Source of the DNA: Balneolaceae bacterium
GTDB taxonomy: Bacteria > Bacteroidota > Rhodothermia > Balneolales > Balneolaceae
Direction of reading: 5' to 3'
DNA: 64,000 nt
Assembly: GCA_017640605.1 (NCBI GenBank)
Contig: JAEPQH010000008.1
Location: 1 to 64,000, forward strand
In this document: in pieces, positions 8,452-19,888 of the stretch
Numbering within the stretch: the first letter of the stretch is position 1
How the letters are laid out: each line of letters opens with the position of its first letter
Notes under the pieces: generated by a model
Told to the model about the DNA's origin: nothing
The model's database searches: none
Seen by the model: the letters and a program-made list of their open reading frames with translations, nothing else
Translations under genes and position numbers: made by a program

Positions 8452-9498
8452 TCAGTGAAATAACCCTAATTGCTCACCGTGTTTTTTTATAAAATGATCG
8501 GTGCTTAACGCCATTGATTTCCTATTTAAACCAAGTCTGCGAGCTTGAATATCAAACACAGATTTTATCTGATGGTAAAATTCTCCTTCCCCCTTCATGC
8601 GGTCGCCAAATTCTGTGTTATTCAATTTTCCACTTCTCATAGATTTTATTCTATTCAATACTTTTTCCTTGCGATCAGGAAAGTGCTGTTCCAGCCAGGT
8701 TTCGAACTGATCTTTCACCTTAAAAGGTAAACGCAAAATTATAAAACCTGCTGATGTTGCCCCTGCATCTGCACTAGCTCGTAAAATATCTGGTACTTCA
8801 TGGTCGGTTAAACCGGGTATAACGGGCGCAACATTTACCCCAACCTGAATTCCGGCTTCAGCAAGTTCCTCAATAGCTTTAAGTCTTCTTTTTGGGGATG
8901 AAGTTCTCGGCTCCATCTTTTGCCCCAAGCTATGATCTAGAGTGGTTATCGAAACAAAAACATTTACACATTGAAAGGCTGCTAATTGTTTTAATAAATC
9001 TATATCGCGAGTAACCAGATAATTTTTAGTGATGATACCTACCGGTGCACGGAATTCAGCAAATACTTCTAAGCATTGTCGGGTAATCTTTAGTTTTCGT
9101 TCAATGGGTTGATATACATCTGTTATCCCGCTTAATGCAATAACTTGTGGTTTCCACTTTGGGGATAAAAAAGTCTTTCGAAGTAACTCTGCTGCATCGT
9201 ACTTCACCATAATCTTGGTTTCAAAATCTAAGCCTGATGAAAAACCAAGATATTCATGAAATGGACGGGCAAAGCAATACACGCATCCATGCTCACAACC
9301 GCGGTAAGGATTCAGCCCTGCTTCGAAAGGCACATCAGGACTACTGTTAAAACTGATGATATTTTTGGTATCGTCTTTAAATAATTGTGTTCGGTAATTT
9401 GGCTTTTCATCTTCGTGATAATCAATATAATTTCCTTCAAACCTATTAATCGGATTATCGCTACTGCCACGACCTCTAATTGGAAGTTCTTTTTTCAT
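8452..9498 (-). CDS. PA0069/Rv2578c-family radical SAM protein
   Basis: 348 residues. The [4Fe-4S] cluster motif is CEHGCVYCFARP (C-x3-C-x2-C) near residue 70, preceded by the family's GLNPYRGC. The N-terminal GRGSSDNPINRFE segment is also typical. The later segments SGITDVYQPIE and GVNVAPVIPGLTD fit the same Elp3/SPL-related group. The reaction is unknown for this family, which has also been annotated as DNA repair photolyase-like. It stands alone and is divergent from the neighbouring secreted protein, with overlapping 5' regions. Confidence 0.88.
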   Translation of the reverse strand: MKKELPIRGRGSSDNPINRFEGNYIDYHEDEKPNYRTQLFKDDTKNIISFNSSPDVPFEAGLNPYRGCEHGCVYCFARPFHEYLGFSSGLDFETKIMVKYDAAELLRKTFLSPKWKPQVIALSGITDVYQPIERKLKITRQCLEVFAEFRAPVGIITKNYLVTRDIDLLKQLAAFQCVNVFVSITTLDHSLGQKMEPRTSSPKRRLKAIEELAEAGIQVGVNVAPVIPGLTDHEVPDILRASADAGATSAGFIILRLPFKVKDQFETWLEQHFPDRKEKVLNRIKSMRSGKLNNTEFGDRMKGEGEFYHQIKSVFDIQARRLGLNRKSMALSTDHFIKKHGEQLGLFH

Positions 9499-9563
9499 TC
9501 AAAATGATACACATATATCATACATATTTCAAGCCAGCCATGTCTTATTCCCGTTTTCACTTA

Positions 9564-10010
9564 ATGAAACACTTATTGATAATGCTTCCATTGATGTTTA
9601 TTTCAATTACCGCGAATGCGCAAACATCTAAAGAAGAATTACAACAGCAGTATCTGGAAATTCTCGAAAACCGTGCCTTAACCGGTTTTGTGGATGAAGA
9701 TGGTGATATACAATTTGAATATCAGGAGAAGGCGTATTTCATTGGCGTGGATGAAAATGATCCTGAATTTTTCCGTGTAGTGATGTTTAATATTTGGCCA
9801 ATTTCGGATTTATTGGAAGGGAATAAAGTCTTGCTAGCACTTGATAAGGTTGGCAGAGATCACAAAGTAGTGAAAGGATACATCCACAGTGAAAACGTTT
9901 GGCTTGCTATAGAAATGTTTGTGAATTCGCCGCAAGATGCAGCTAATTTTTTAGATAGGTGTTTACAATCGTTAGAAGAAGCGGCACTCACTTTTGTAGA
10001 AGCTATGTGA
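9564..10010 (+). CDS. Secreted YbjN-like protein
   Basis: About 148 residues from the ATG at 9564, which opens a clear signal peptide MKHLLIMLPLMFISITANAQ. The upstream in-frame starts from 9480 would put a non-signal extension in front of it and overlap the radical SAM gene. The mature part (FQYQEKAY-like strand, LDKVGRDHKVVKGYIHSENVW, then a helix NFLDRCLQSLEEA) resembles the YbjN/type III secretion chaperone-like fold. Function unknown. A terminator stem overlaps its stop codon. Confidence 0.7.
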   Translation: MKHLLIMLPLMFISITANAQTSKEELQQQYLEILENRALTGFVDEDGDIQFEYQEKAYFIGVDENDPEFFRVVMFNIWPISDLLEGNKVLLALDKVGRDHKVVKGYIHSENVWLAIEMFVNSPQDAANFLDRCLQSLEEAALTFVEAM

Positions 10011-10030
10011 GTGCCTTCATCTTTTTTTTA
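9983..10030 (+). terminator. Terminator overlapping the YbjN-like stop codon
   Basis: GGCACTCAC (9983-9991) and GTGAGTGCC (10007-10015) form a perfect 9-bp stem with a 15-base loop, followed by a nine-T run at 10022-10030. The TGA stop (10008-10010) is inside the second arm, so the last codons are part of the hairpin. Confidence 0.8.
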
Positions 10031-11683
10031 ATTCATTCTTTGATAAACCTTTTTACCGGCTAACCAAGTTTGCAACACATCGATTTGCCAGATTTCTGAG
10101 GCATCCACCTCAAAATAATTCTTATCTATGATAATGAAATCTGCCCATTTACCCGGTTCTAAGCTCCCTAATACTTCTTCCTGATGCGCTGCATACGCGG
10201 CATCAATGGTAAAAGCTCTAAGAGCCTCTGTACGGCTCATTGCTTCTTCCGGATACCAACCGCCCTCGGGCTCTCCTTCATGATCCATACGAGTTACCGC
10301 AGAATACAGACCAAAAAATGGATTAGAATGTTCAACCGGAAAATCAGATCCTGCCGCAACCACGGTGCCTTGATCCAGAAATTTTTGCCAGGCATAGCCA
10401 CCTTTAATTCTCTCTGGCCCAACTCGATCTTCTGCCATGTTTTTGTCGCTGGTAGCGTGTGTAGGTTGCATACTAGCGATTAATCCAAGCTCTTCAAATC
10501 TGGGAATATCCTCTAGAGCTACAATTTGTGCGTGTTCAATTCGATTTCTTAAATCAAAGGCCTGATGCGTATTTTGAGCGTATTCCAGTGCATCCAAAAC
10601 TTGACGATTACCCGCATCACCGATAGCATGAATATTTGCCTGAAAACCTTTACCCACTACTTTTGCAGCCATCTCATTCATTTCTTCCTGTGATACAAAC
10701 AACAGGCCGTAATTACCGGGATCATCAGAATAAGGTTCAATCATCGCTGCACCTCTACTTCCTAGAGCGCCATCAGAATATAGTTTCACACTTCTTAATG
10801 AGAGCAGGTCATTGGCATACGATTCAATCGGTCCGTTAGCAGATAACGTATCGAAAGTGCTTCCAGCACCGGAAACCATCGTATAAATTCGAGAAGTTAA
10901 TTTCTCGTTATCCGCAAAGTCTTTATACAAATTCCATGTTTGCACACCTGCACCTGCATCATGCACACTGGTTAATCCCATTCGTGCAAGCTGTTTTAGT
11001 GCTTTTTCGAGTGCTAAAGATTGCTCTAACGGAGTTGGCTCGGGAACTACCGCATTGATGTAACCTTCAGCTGCATCAATAAAAATACCTGTGGCTTCTC
11101 CATTGTTGTTTCTGATGATTTTCCCTCCTTGTGGATCGGGAGTATCTTTACTTACTCCGCCATATTGCATGGCCAATGAATTACCCCAGCCGGCATGTCC
11201 ATCAACTCGACTTAACCAAACCGGTCGATCAGGGACTACACGATCTAAATCTTCAGCAGTTGGAAATTCATTTTCCGGCCATAGCGTCTGATTCCAACCT
11301 CTACCTAAAATCCATTCTAAATCGGGATTGGCATCGGCGTATTCTTTAATGGTTTGCAAGGTTTCCTCAAGGGTATTTATTCCCATTAAGTTTACTTGGA
11401 GCTCCTGATAACCAAGTCCCATCACATGTCCGTGAGCATCGATTAAACCGGGCAATAATGTTTTTCCTTCTCCATCAATCTGAACGCCCTCGTACATTGA
11501 GATAAGTGCTTCATCACCGGTTGCAACAACTTTACCATCTTCAATAATAAGTGTATTAAATTCGGTGAGCTGATCATTGCTAAATGTGTACCCTTCAACG
11601 TTGTGGATGATGGTGGTATTCGCAGGATTATCGCAACCCTGAATTAAAAAAGTGATAGTTAGTAATAATAGAATTTGTCTCAT
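10028..11683 (-). CDS. YtcJ-like amidohydrolase lipoprotein (Amidohydro_3)
   Basis: About 551 residues from the ATG at 11683. This start opens a lipoprotein signal, MRQILLLLTITFLIQGC, with the lipobox Cys at residue 17. An in-frame start at 11722 would bury it. Metal-binding HxH lies in DAHGHVMG near residue 80. Later metal or substrate residues are in NIHAIGDAGNRQ, RIEHAQI and AAGSDFPVEHSNPF. The domain order is the composite beta-sandwich plus TIM barrel of YtcJ-type N-substituted amide or formamide hydrolases. Envelope-anchored; substrate unknown. Confidence 0.88.
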   Translation of the reverse strand: MRQILLLLTITFLIQGCDNPANTTIIHNVEGYTFSNDQLTEFNTLIIEDGKVVATGDEALISMYEGVQIDGEGKTLLPGLIDAHGHVMGLGYQELQVNLMGINTLEETLQTIKEYADANPDLEWILGRGWNQTLWPENEFPTAEDLDRVVPDRPVWLSRVDGHAGWGNSLAMQYGGVSKDTPDPQGGKIIRNNNGEATGIFIDAAEGYINAVVPEPTPLEQSLALEKALKQLARMGLTSVHDAGAGVQTWNLYKDFADNEKLTSRIYTMVSGAGSTFDTLSANGPIESYANDLLSLRSVKLYSDGALGSRGAAMIEPYSDDPGNYGLLFVSQEEMNEMAAKVVGKGFQANIHAIGDAGNRQVLDALEYAQNTHQAFDLRNRIEHAQIVALEDIPRFEELGLIASMQPTHATSDKNMAEDRVGPERIKGGYAWQKFLDQGTVVAAGSDFPVEHSNPFFGLYSAVTRMDHEGEPEGGWYPEEAMSRTEALRAFTIDAAYAAHQEEVLGSLEPGKWADFIIIDKNYFEVDASEIWQIDVLQTWLAGKKVYQRMN

Positions 11684-11821
11684 AGAATTTTTTTGTTGAA
11701 AATAAAGAATATAAGTTGTCAAAATTATGAATTTGAGAGCTTTTACATTCCGTAGCTTTAATTGATTTTAATTTAATTAGCATCGGTGTTTGTTTACATT
11801 CGTTGGGCAAAAATATATCTA

Positions 11822-13810
11822 ATGCGAGCGTTTCTATTTCTTTTATTTATTACGTCTTCTATTCCGGGGTTTTCGCAATCAGTTACGGCCCCAACTCGCA
11901 GTGATACCACTCTGTTCAACGCATACACCCAACAAGCCGAACGGTTCAAATACACCAATCTGGATTCCACATTTCGATATGCCAATTTAGCTATTGATCA
12001 GATTTCTGAAGAGGAGTTTCCAGAAAAAACAGCTTTAGCATTAGGTTTGGTAACCTGGGTTCACTTTATGAGAGGCGAATACGATAAAAGTCTCGAAAGT
12101 GCGGATAGAGCATTAAGTCTTGTTTCAAGTGATCCTGATGCTGAAACGCTGAAGATTGATTTATTGCACGATCAAGGCACTATTTACGGTGCGATGGGAA
12201 TGTATGAACTTAGCCTTCGCAAGTTTTATGAGATATTGGATTATTACGATCCGGAGGAAAATCCAGAAGGCTATTATGTTACGCTAAGTAATATTGGCGT
12301 GATGTATATGAAATTGGAATTGTTTGAAAGTGCGCTGAATATTTTTCTCCGACTCGATGGAGAAATGCCAACAAATCTTGCCGCTCGGGTTAGCATACCG
12401 GTTAATTTAGGATACATTTATTACGATTTACGGGATTTTGATAACGCCAAACTTCAGCTTTACCGAGCACTCGCCCAAGAAGGTAACATCGACCCTCGGG
12501 TTTATGGGTTATCTAATTTTAAACTAGGACAAGTTTTCAATGCAGAAGGCAATTATGATGAAGCCATTGATGCTTTTAATGCTTCCATCCAAATTTTTGA
12601 GTCTAGAAAAAATGAACTCGAAACGGTTCAATCGTTAAATGGATTAGCTCAGGCTTACTTGGATACAGGCGAATTAAAAAGTGCCATTTCTTATGCCGAA
12701 CAAGGCTATGAAATTGCAGATCGATATAATGCTATTCCCGAAAAACAAGCTACATTGCAAAGCTTGTATCTTATCTCTAAAAAAATGGGTAATGCTGCTG
12801 AAGCTTTATCTTATCATGAAGAATATAAAGCGATCAGTGACTTTTTGAAGAATTCAGAAACCAATTCCCAAATTGCCCGCATCACTACAGAATATGAGTT
12901 TAAGCAAAGGGAAGCTGAATTATTGGCTGCAAACCGGCAGGCAAATCTAATGACTACAGCTAAGATTCAACAGCAGCAAACTTTACTATTTGCCTCGCTT
13001 ACTGCAATATTTTTAGCCGCTTTGGCGATTATTGGCATGTATAGAAACTATCGACAAAAGAAAGAAAACAATTACTTACTTAGCTTAAAAAATCAAGAAA
13101 TTCAGGATCAGGCAGAGAAGCTTCGTCAATCCAATCGAGTAAAGGATCGTATTTTTTCGATGATTGCGCATGATTTACGCGGACCACTTAGCTCGTTGTA
13201 TGGGGTAATCAGTTTAATTGAGATGAATAAAACCTCGCAAGAAGAACTCGACCGGTTAATACCAAATGTAGCGCGAAGATTTAAGTACACATCTACACTG
13301 CTTAATAACTTATTGCAGTGGGCACAAAGCCAAATGGAGGGTTACAAAGTAAACTCAGAAGTGTTTGATATTTCTCTGATTTTCAAAAATAAGTACGCCT
13401 TACTTCAAACAAATATCGAAGATAAAAACCTAGACATCCACTTACCTCAAAGCGAAATTTTGGTTTTCGCTGATTTGAACATGATTGATCTTGTAGTTCA
13501 AAATCTTCTTTCCAATGCCATCAAATTTAGTCACCAAAACGGTTCAATTCATATAGACACAACTCGAGAAGGTGATATGGTTTCGATTTCCGTAAAAGAT
13601 CATGGTGTGGGGATCAAAGAAAAATATCTCCCTCAATTATTCAGCGATTCTTTCTTTACTACTAAAGGAACTATGGATGAGAAAGGAACCGGCTTAGGCT
13701 TAATGCTATGCAAAGAGTTTATTGAAAAAAATGCGGGCACTATTACCGTTGAAAGTACCTATGAGCAAGGAAGTACTTTTAAGTTTACCCTACCTTTGGC
13801 TATTGAATGA
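11822..13810 (+). CDS. TPR-containing sensor histidine kinase
   Basis: About 662 residues from the ATG at 11822, which opens a signal peptide (MRAFLFLLFITSSIPGFSQS). An earlier start at 11786 would mask it. Tetratricopeptide repeats cover about 30-350, with ALNIFLRLDGEMP and YDEAIDAFNASIQIFESR. A single TM segment is near 387-410, then a coiled coil. HisKA has the phosphoacceptor His near residue 450 in MIAHDLRGPLSSL. HATPase_c follows with NLLSNAIKF, VSVKDHGVGI-like and GTGLGLMLCKEF boxes. No response regulator is adjacent. The periplasmic TPR sensor layout is common in Bacteroidota. The 3' end overlaps the convergent Nudix gene by 21 bases. Confidence 0.92.
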   Translation: MRAFLFLLFITSSIPGFSQSVTAPTRSDTTLFNAYTQQAERFKYTNLDSTFRYANLAIDQISEEEFPEKTALALGLVTWVHFMRGEYDKSLESADRALSLVSSDPDAETLKIDLLHDQGTIYGAMGMYELSLRKFYEILDYYDPEENPEGYYVTLSNIGVMYMKLELFESALNIFLRLDGEMPTNLAARVSIPVNLGYIYYDLRDFDNAKLQLYRALAQEGNIDPRVYGLSNFKLGQVFNAEGNYDEAIDAFNASIQIFESRKNELETVQSLNGLAQAYLDTGELKSAISYAEQGYEIADRYNAIPEKQATLQSLYLISKKMGNAAEALSYHEEYKAISDFLKNSETNSQIARITTEYEFKQREAELLAANRQANLMTTAKIQQQQTLLFASLTAIFLAALAIIGMYRNYRQKKENNYLLSLKNQEIQDQAEKLRQSNRVKDRIFSMIAHDLRGPLSSLYGVISLIEMNKTSQEELDRLIPNVARRFKYTSTLLNNLLQWAQSQMEGYKVNSEVFDISLIFKNKYALLQTNIEDKNLDIHLPQSEILVFADLNMIDLVVQNLLSNAIKFSHQNGSIHIDTTREGDMVSISVKDHGVGIKEKYLPQLFSDSFFTTKGTMDEKGTGLGLMLCKEFIEKNAGTITVESTYEQGSTFKFTLPLAIE

Positions 13811-14253
13811 TACCATCTTCGGATTGTGCCAATATTCTTCTTTAATAAATCCAGGTCTGATATTCATTTTTTCGATTTCTTCTCTACTAAAAAAACCAAT
13901 ATCTGATAAAAGTTGATCATCAACGGGATGCTCTGGATCTAAGCCCAACGCTAACTTCCCTCCTACCCGCTGAACTTTAAAAAAGTGTTCAATCACGTGG
14001 AAATCTTTAAAAATGATTTCATTGATGTGAAGTAATTCACGTACTGATACACTAAGCCCGGTTTCTTCCTTAAATTCTCGTACCAAGGCTTCTGGTGCAG
14101 ACTCTCCAAAATCAACACCGCCACCTGGCGGAATCCAGATATCTTCGTTAGTGATAGGTGATGGTAGTTTAACTAATAGAAGATTTCCGTTTTCTTCGAG
14201 AATACCACCTACTCGATAACGAATGTACCCTGCATAAGGTGATGAGTGGTTCA

Positions 14254-14254
<1 letters not shown>
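13790..14254 (-). CDS. Nudix hydrolase
   Basis: 154 residues. The Nudix box is complete: GGVDFGESAPEALVREFKEETG near residue 40, with the catalytic REFKEE. Such enzymes hydrolyse nucleoside diphosphates linked to another moiety; the substrate is not evident. Its ATG shares one base with the pyrG stop, so it is translationally coupled to CTP synthase. A nucleotide clean-up role is plausible from that context only. Confidence 0.9.
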
Positions 14255-15957
<1,703 letters not shown>

Positions 15958-15992
15958 TCAATCGGTGAGCACGGGAAAGCCAAATTAGTTAC

Positions 15993-16838
15993 TCACATGT
16001 TTTCCACAACCTCCTTTAGCACATCGGGATAGTCGGAAAAAATTCCACGTGCACCAGCTTCGGTAATTTTTTCCATTAACTCGGGCTCATTTACAGTATA
16101 GATAAAGAAAGGAATGTTATTAGAAGTTAGCTCGCTTATCCATTCGTCTGTTAACTCTTTATAACTGCAATTGAAGGCATCTACTGCATATTTTTCAACC
16201 AATTGTTTTGGCGATAATGAACCAGATTGCCGTTTTTCGTACAACAATGCTTTGGGGATATTCGGATCCAGTTCATTTAAATGCTCCATAACTCGGTAAT
16301 CGAATGAGGAAAAAATTACCTGATCTTGCATTTTGGCTTGGTAAACCAGTTCTAAAGCTTTATCAACAATTCCGTCTTGTGCTGTATCGGTTACGGCGTC
16401 ATGTTTTATTTCGATGTTTACTGCGACTACATCTTTGGTGTATGCAAGCACTTCCTCTAGTGTTGGTAATGGTTCGCCTTTAAATTGTTCATTAAACCAA
16501 GCACCCGTTTCCATTTCCTTTAATTCTGCCAGTGTATAATCACTCACATTGCCTTTTTCACCGGTTGTACGTTTGAGAAGTTCATCATGTATTATAACCG
16601 GAATACCATCTTTGCTAAGTAATAGATCAAGTTCAATCATTTCGGCTTTCATCTCTATCGCCATCTTGAACGCTGAATGGGTATTCTCAGGCGCATAAGC
16701 ACTCGCTCCCCGGTGGGCAATGACCACAAAATTATCGTCATTCGAGTTTGGGAGTTTGGGTAAATTGGATTGAGCCACAGTATGAATAAAAGTTCCGGAA
16801 AAAAGAAATACCGCTATTGTGAAAATAGGAATTCTCAT
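15993..16838 (-). CDS. Glycerophosphodiester phosphodiesterase, exported
   Basis: About 281 residues from the ATG at 16838, giving signal peptide MRIPIFTIAVFLFSGTF. The open frame reaches 16880 but that start adds a polar leader. The GDPD signature is clear: VIAHRGASAYAPENTHSAF with the catalytic His-Arg, then ELDLLLSKDGIPVIIHD with the catalytic His, and metal-binding Glu in IEIKH. The enzyme releases glycerol 3-phosphate and an alcohol from deacylated phospholipids in the periplasm. It is a single-gene unit. Confidence 0.92.
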   Translation of the reverse strand: MRIPIFTIAVFLFSGTFIHTVAQSNLPKLPNSNDDNFVVIAHRGASAYAPENTHSAFKMAIEMKAEMIELDLLLSKDGIPVIIHDELLKRTTGEKGNVSDYTLAELKEMETGAWFNEQFKGEPLPTLEEVLAYTKDVVAVNIEIKHDAVTDTAQDGIVDKALELVYQAKMQDQVIFSSFDYRVMEHLNELDPNIPKALLYEKRQSGSLSPKQLVEKYAVDAFNCSYKELTDEWISELTSNNIPFFIYTVNEPELMEKITEAGARGIFSDYPDVLKEVVENM

Positions 16839-16924
16839 TACATCAATGTTTGAGTTATTTTTGAAAATCAAAATACTCAAATTTGATGCATAACATCACT
16901 TTAATACTGATAAATAATCTATTC

Positions 16925-17275
16925 TTAGTTCTGATTATTAATAACGCGTTTGATAGCTCTATTAATAAGGGTATCGAATGAATTCGTGCGGCTGAACACG
17001 TAATAGGTGAAATAAATACCTGTTACAATTGCAGTGCTGCCAATCACCGACATCAATGCGGCTAATAATACAGGTTGTACCATATCCAGCACTGAAAGCG
17101 CTACCACGGTTGAACCTAAAATAATCTGAAACAACGCTGAGAGAAGATGCAATCCATTCACTGAATGCACTTTATCAAAAAATACAGAAAAACTACTAAG
17201 GCGACCGGTCGGTATATCGATTTTACTCGAGTTCTCTTGAACTAAGGAATATTTTTCTTTTGGTTCCTCGTGCAT
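16925..17275 (-). CDS. Small membrane protein of unknown function, two TM segments
   Basis: 116 residues with a polar N-terminus (about 1-35). Two hydrophobic segments follow, near residues 38-62 (LHLLSALFQIILGSTVVALSVLDM) and 68-92 (VLLAALMSVIGSTAIVTGIYFTYY), then a basic C-terminal tail. No family recognised. It is divergent from rlmB with little space between them, so their promoters must overlap. Confidence 0.6.
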   Translation of the reverse strand: MHEEPKEKYSLVQENSSKIDIPTGRLSSFSVFFDKVHSVNGLHLLSALFQIILGSTVVALSVLDMVQPVLLAALMSVIGSTAIVTGIYFTYYVFSRTNSFDTLINRAIKRVINNQN

Positions 17276-17349
17276 GTCCTTTATTTTTATCTAATACGAC
17301 CATTAACATTTCTATTATACAGAAAAGAGATTTTTATCTGAAATTAAAT

Positions 17350-18096
17350 ATGTCAAATTCCGAGAATTTTTACATTTACGGCCGAAAGCCCGTAGAGGAA
17401 CTCGCCGAAAATAACAGCAACTCGGTTAACAAAGTTTTTATCAGGAATTCTATTCCGCCAAATTCCTATAAAAATCTCTCTTCTACTCTAAAAGCAAACT
17501 CTATACCGTTTGTTACAGTTCCTGAGAAAAAAATAGAATCGTTAGTAGGCAATGTTAATCATCAAGGCTTTGTTGCACAACGCTCCTCGTTAGAGTATGC
17601 AAATTTTTATGAATGGATAGAAACCATTGATTTACGAACTAACCCTTCTGTGTTTTTGCTGAATGGTATCGAAGATCCACATAATTTTGGTGCAATTTTA
17701 AGAACTGCGGCGGCTGCAGGAATTTCTGCGGTTATAGTTCCTTCCCATAATCAGGCTCCCCTAAATGCGACTGTATTTAAAACTTCGGCTGGTACTGCAG
17801 GAAGGATTCCGGTAATTCGTGTACAAGATAGCAACCAGGCGTTCAAAGACTTGAAACTCTCGGGCTTTGAAATTTATGCCCTCGATGGTAATGCAAAAAC
17901 AACACTCTGGGAAGTAGAATTTAACTTACCAAGCGCATTTGTGATCGGAAATGAAGGACGCGGAATCGATAAAAAGATTTTAAAAAACTCCGATCACACA
18001 TTAATGCTTCCGATGGAGAACGATGTCGAATCGCTAAATGCCTCAGTAACAGCGGCATTAATTGCCTACGAGTGGAAAAGAAAACGATCAGTATAA
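17350..18096 (+). CDS. rlmB: 23S rRNA (guanosine-2'-O-)-methyltransferase RlmB (SpoU/TrmH family)
   Basis: 248 residues from the ATG at 17350. The longer frame from 17260 lacks a family-like N-terminus. The N-terminal SpoU substrate-binding domain starts IYGRKPVEE. SPOUT knot motifs are NGIEDPHNFGAILRTAAAAG, VIGNEGRGI and the C-terminal SLNASVTAALIAYE, which together form the SAM-binding trefoil knot. RlmB methylates G2251 (E. coli numbering) in 23S rRNA. Another SpoU-type rRNA or tRNA target cannot be excluded. The 3' end overlaps the convergent DUF1343 gene by 9 bases. Confidence 0.88.
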   Translation: MSNSENFYIYGRKPVEELAENNSNSVNKVFIRNSIPPNSYKNLSSTLKANSIPFVTVPEKKIESLVGNVNHQGFVAQRSSLEYANFYEWIETIDLRTNPSVFLLNGIEDPHNFGAILRTAAAAGISAVIVPSHNQAPLNATVFKTSAGTAGRIPVIRVQDSNQAFKDLKLSGFEIYALDGNAKTTLWEVEFNLPSAFVIGNEGRGIDKKILKNSDHTLMLPMENDVESLNASVTAALIAYEWKRKRSV

Positions 18097-19299
18097 CAGA
18101 TACTTCTTTCTGCTCTCGATGAACGCCTGAAATTCCAATCCCCAATCGAATTCTGGTGAGTAGGAGTCAACTTGTTTAGTACCGGCTAGCAGATATAAAT
18201 GCTCTCGCTGTGTTATTTGTGGATTGGATACTCTAAGAGCATGCAGTAACGATAGTCCAAATTCGACCGGCTTATCGAACTCTGGTGTGGTTTTTATAGT
18301 AAAGCCATTTAGCTTTTTACCCTCGAACTTTGGGTAGAGCGACTTCCCCGGAATAGAGCGTGGAATAAAACTAATACTATCTATTTGAACGTGATACATT
18401 TGGACTAATTCATTGATCGTTTGCAAAGGGATTTCAAGATTTGGTCCGCCAATTGTAAGAAACGGATTTTCAGTTCCCCGACCCTCAGAAATACTCACTC
18501 CTTCAAAGAAACACGTACCTAAGTACACATAAGCATGTTCAAAAGTTGGCAAATTGGGAGAAGGAGGAATCCATTTCAAACCGGTTTCAGGCCAACGCAT
18601 CTCTCGTTTCCACCCCTCCATTTTAATCACTTTAACCGAGGCCTTATCTGAAAAGTTATACCAATCCTCACCTATGCCCATCAATGCTAGTTCACCAAGT
18701 GTCATCCCATGCGCAATAGGAATTGGATGAGAACCAACCATAGATTCAAACTCATCTTCTAGTACCCAACCGGAAACATAATTACCACCAGCTGGATTTG
18801 GCCGATCCAGAATCCATACTTCTTTATCATTTTCTGCGGCAGCTTCGATCACATTCTTTAGAGTGGTGTTGTATGTGTAAAATCGTGCGCCAACATCCTG
18901 CATGTCAAATAAGATAATGTCAACTTCTGAGAGCATCGAAGTCGTTGGCTTTTTCGTATCCCCGTACAATGAAAAAACCGGCAAACCCGACTGAATATCT
19001 ATACCATTTTCGATGCGCTCACCGTCGGAATAGTTCCCCCGAAATCCATGTTCGGGCGCAAAAAGTGCAGTAATGTTCACCCCTTTACTCATTAACGTAT
19101 CTAAAACATGAACGTCACCAATTCTTGCCGTAGGGTTCATAACCAAGCCAACTTTTTGACCATGAAGCTCATCGAGATGATGCGCAATTAACACTTCTGC
19201 ACCGGTCTTTACCTTTACGGTATCTGGTGTTTTTGAATCGCAGTTTAAAACTACGATGATCAATAAGCTGAGAATTGCTCGAAGAATATTCATTCTCAA
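18088..19299 (-). CDS. DUF1343 protein, NamZ-like exo-beta-N-acetylmuramidase, probable lipoprotein
   Basis: 403 residues. The N-terminus MRMNILRAILSLLIIVVLNC looks like a lipoprotein signal with Cys at 20. The rest matches DUF1343 along its length: GLVMNPTARIGDVHVLD, FAPEHGFRG, SLYGDTKKPT, LFDMQDVGARFYTY, DRPNPAGGNYVSG and EGVSISEGRGTENPF. Bacillus NamZ of this family removes terminal N-acetylmuramic acid from peptidoglycan fragments, so a cell-wall recycling or scavenging role is likely. It is separated from the upstream ndk by a terminator. Confidence 0.87.
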   Translation of the reverse strand: MRMNILRAILSLLIIVVLNCDSKTPDTVKVKTGAEVLIAHHLDELHGQKVGLVMNPTARIGDVHVLDTLMSKGVNITALFAPEHGFRGNYSDGERIENGIDIQSGLPVFSLYGDTKKPTTSMLSEVDIILFDMQDVGARFYTYNTTLKNVIEAAAENDKEVWILDRPNPAGGNYVSGWVLEDEFESMVGSHPIPIAHGMTLGELALMGIGEDWYNFSDKASVKVIKMEGWKREMRWPETGLKWIPPSPNLPTFEHAYVYLGTCFFEGVSISEGRGTENPFLTIGGPNLEIPLQTINELVQMYHVQIDSISFIPRSIPGKSLYPKFEGKKLNGFTIKTTPEFDKPVEFGLSLLHALRVSNPQITQREHLYLLAGTKQVDSYSPEFDWGLEFQAFIESRKKYLLY

Positions 19300-19332
19300 A
19301 AAAAAGCCTTACACTAACATAGTGCAAGGCTT
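19297..19332 (-). terminator. Rho-independent terminator downstream of ndk
   Basis: On the minus strand AAGCCTT (19332-19326) pairs with AAGGCTT (19310-19304). An inner CACTA/TAGTG pairing and a three-base loop extend the stem, followed by eight Ts down to 19297. It ends at the start region of the DUF1343 gene, so that gene needs a promoter overlapping it or read-through. Confidence 0.85.
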
Positions 19333-19357
19333 AGATAAAATGCTTTATGTGAAATAA

Positions 19358-19789
19358 TTAGCTGTTGTTAGCTACCACTTCTGATTCGGCAAAAAAGTAA
19401 GCCGCTTCGATTTTACCATTTTCCACAGAATCTGAACCGTGAATGATATTTTCACCTACAGAATCAGCAAAATCAGCACGGATGGTACCCGGCTCGGCAT
19501 CTGCAGGATTGGTAGCTCCAATTAAGGTTCTGAAATCTGCAATTGCATTATCTTTTTCGAGAATCATTGGCACACATGCACCACTGCTCATAAATTCTAC
19601 CAACTCACCAAAAAACGGACGCTCTTTATGTACAGCATAAAAACCACCGGCAGTATCAGCTGTTAGTCGAGTTAATTTCATGGCCAGGATTTTAAAACCC
19701 GCATCCTGAATACGTTTTGTTACTTCTCCGATCAACCCTTTGCGAACACAATCAGGTTTTAGAATAGTTAATGTTCTTTCTATTGCCAT
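19358..19789 (-). CDS. ndk: Nucleoside diphosphate kinase
   Basis: 143 residues, standard length. It begins [20 protein letters not shown] and carries the active-site histidine in [13 protein letters not shown] (near residue 117). It transfers gamma-phosphate among NTPs through a phosphohistidine. A terminator lies 25 bases after the stop. Confidence 0.97.
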   Translation of the reverse strand: MAIERTLTILKPDCVRKGLIGEVTKRIQDAGFKILAMKLTRLTADTAGGFYAVHKERPFFGELVEFMSSGACVPMILEKDNAIADFRTLIGATNPADAEPGTIRADFADSVGENIIHGSDSVENGKIEAAYFFAESEVVANNS

Positions 19790-19888
19790 TGTTTACTTAT
19801 ATTAAAATTTTGTAACACTTAAATGAGGAATCCCTCTTCAAAACAGCGACAAAGATACGGGTTAAGTCATAAAGTAGTGTAACCAATT

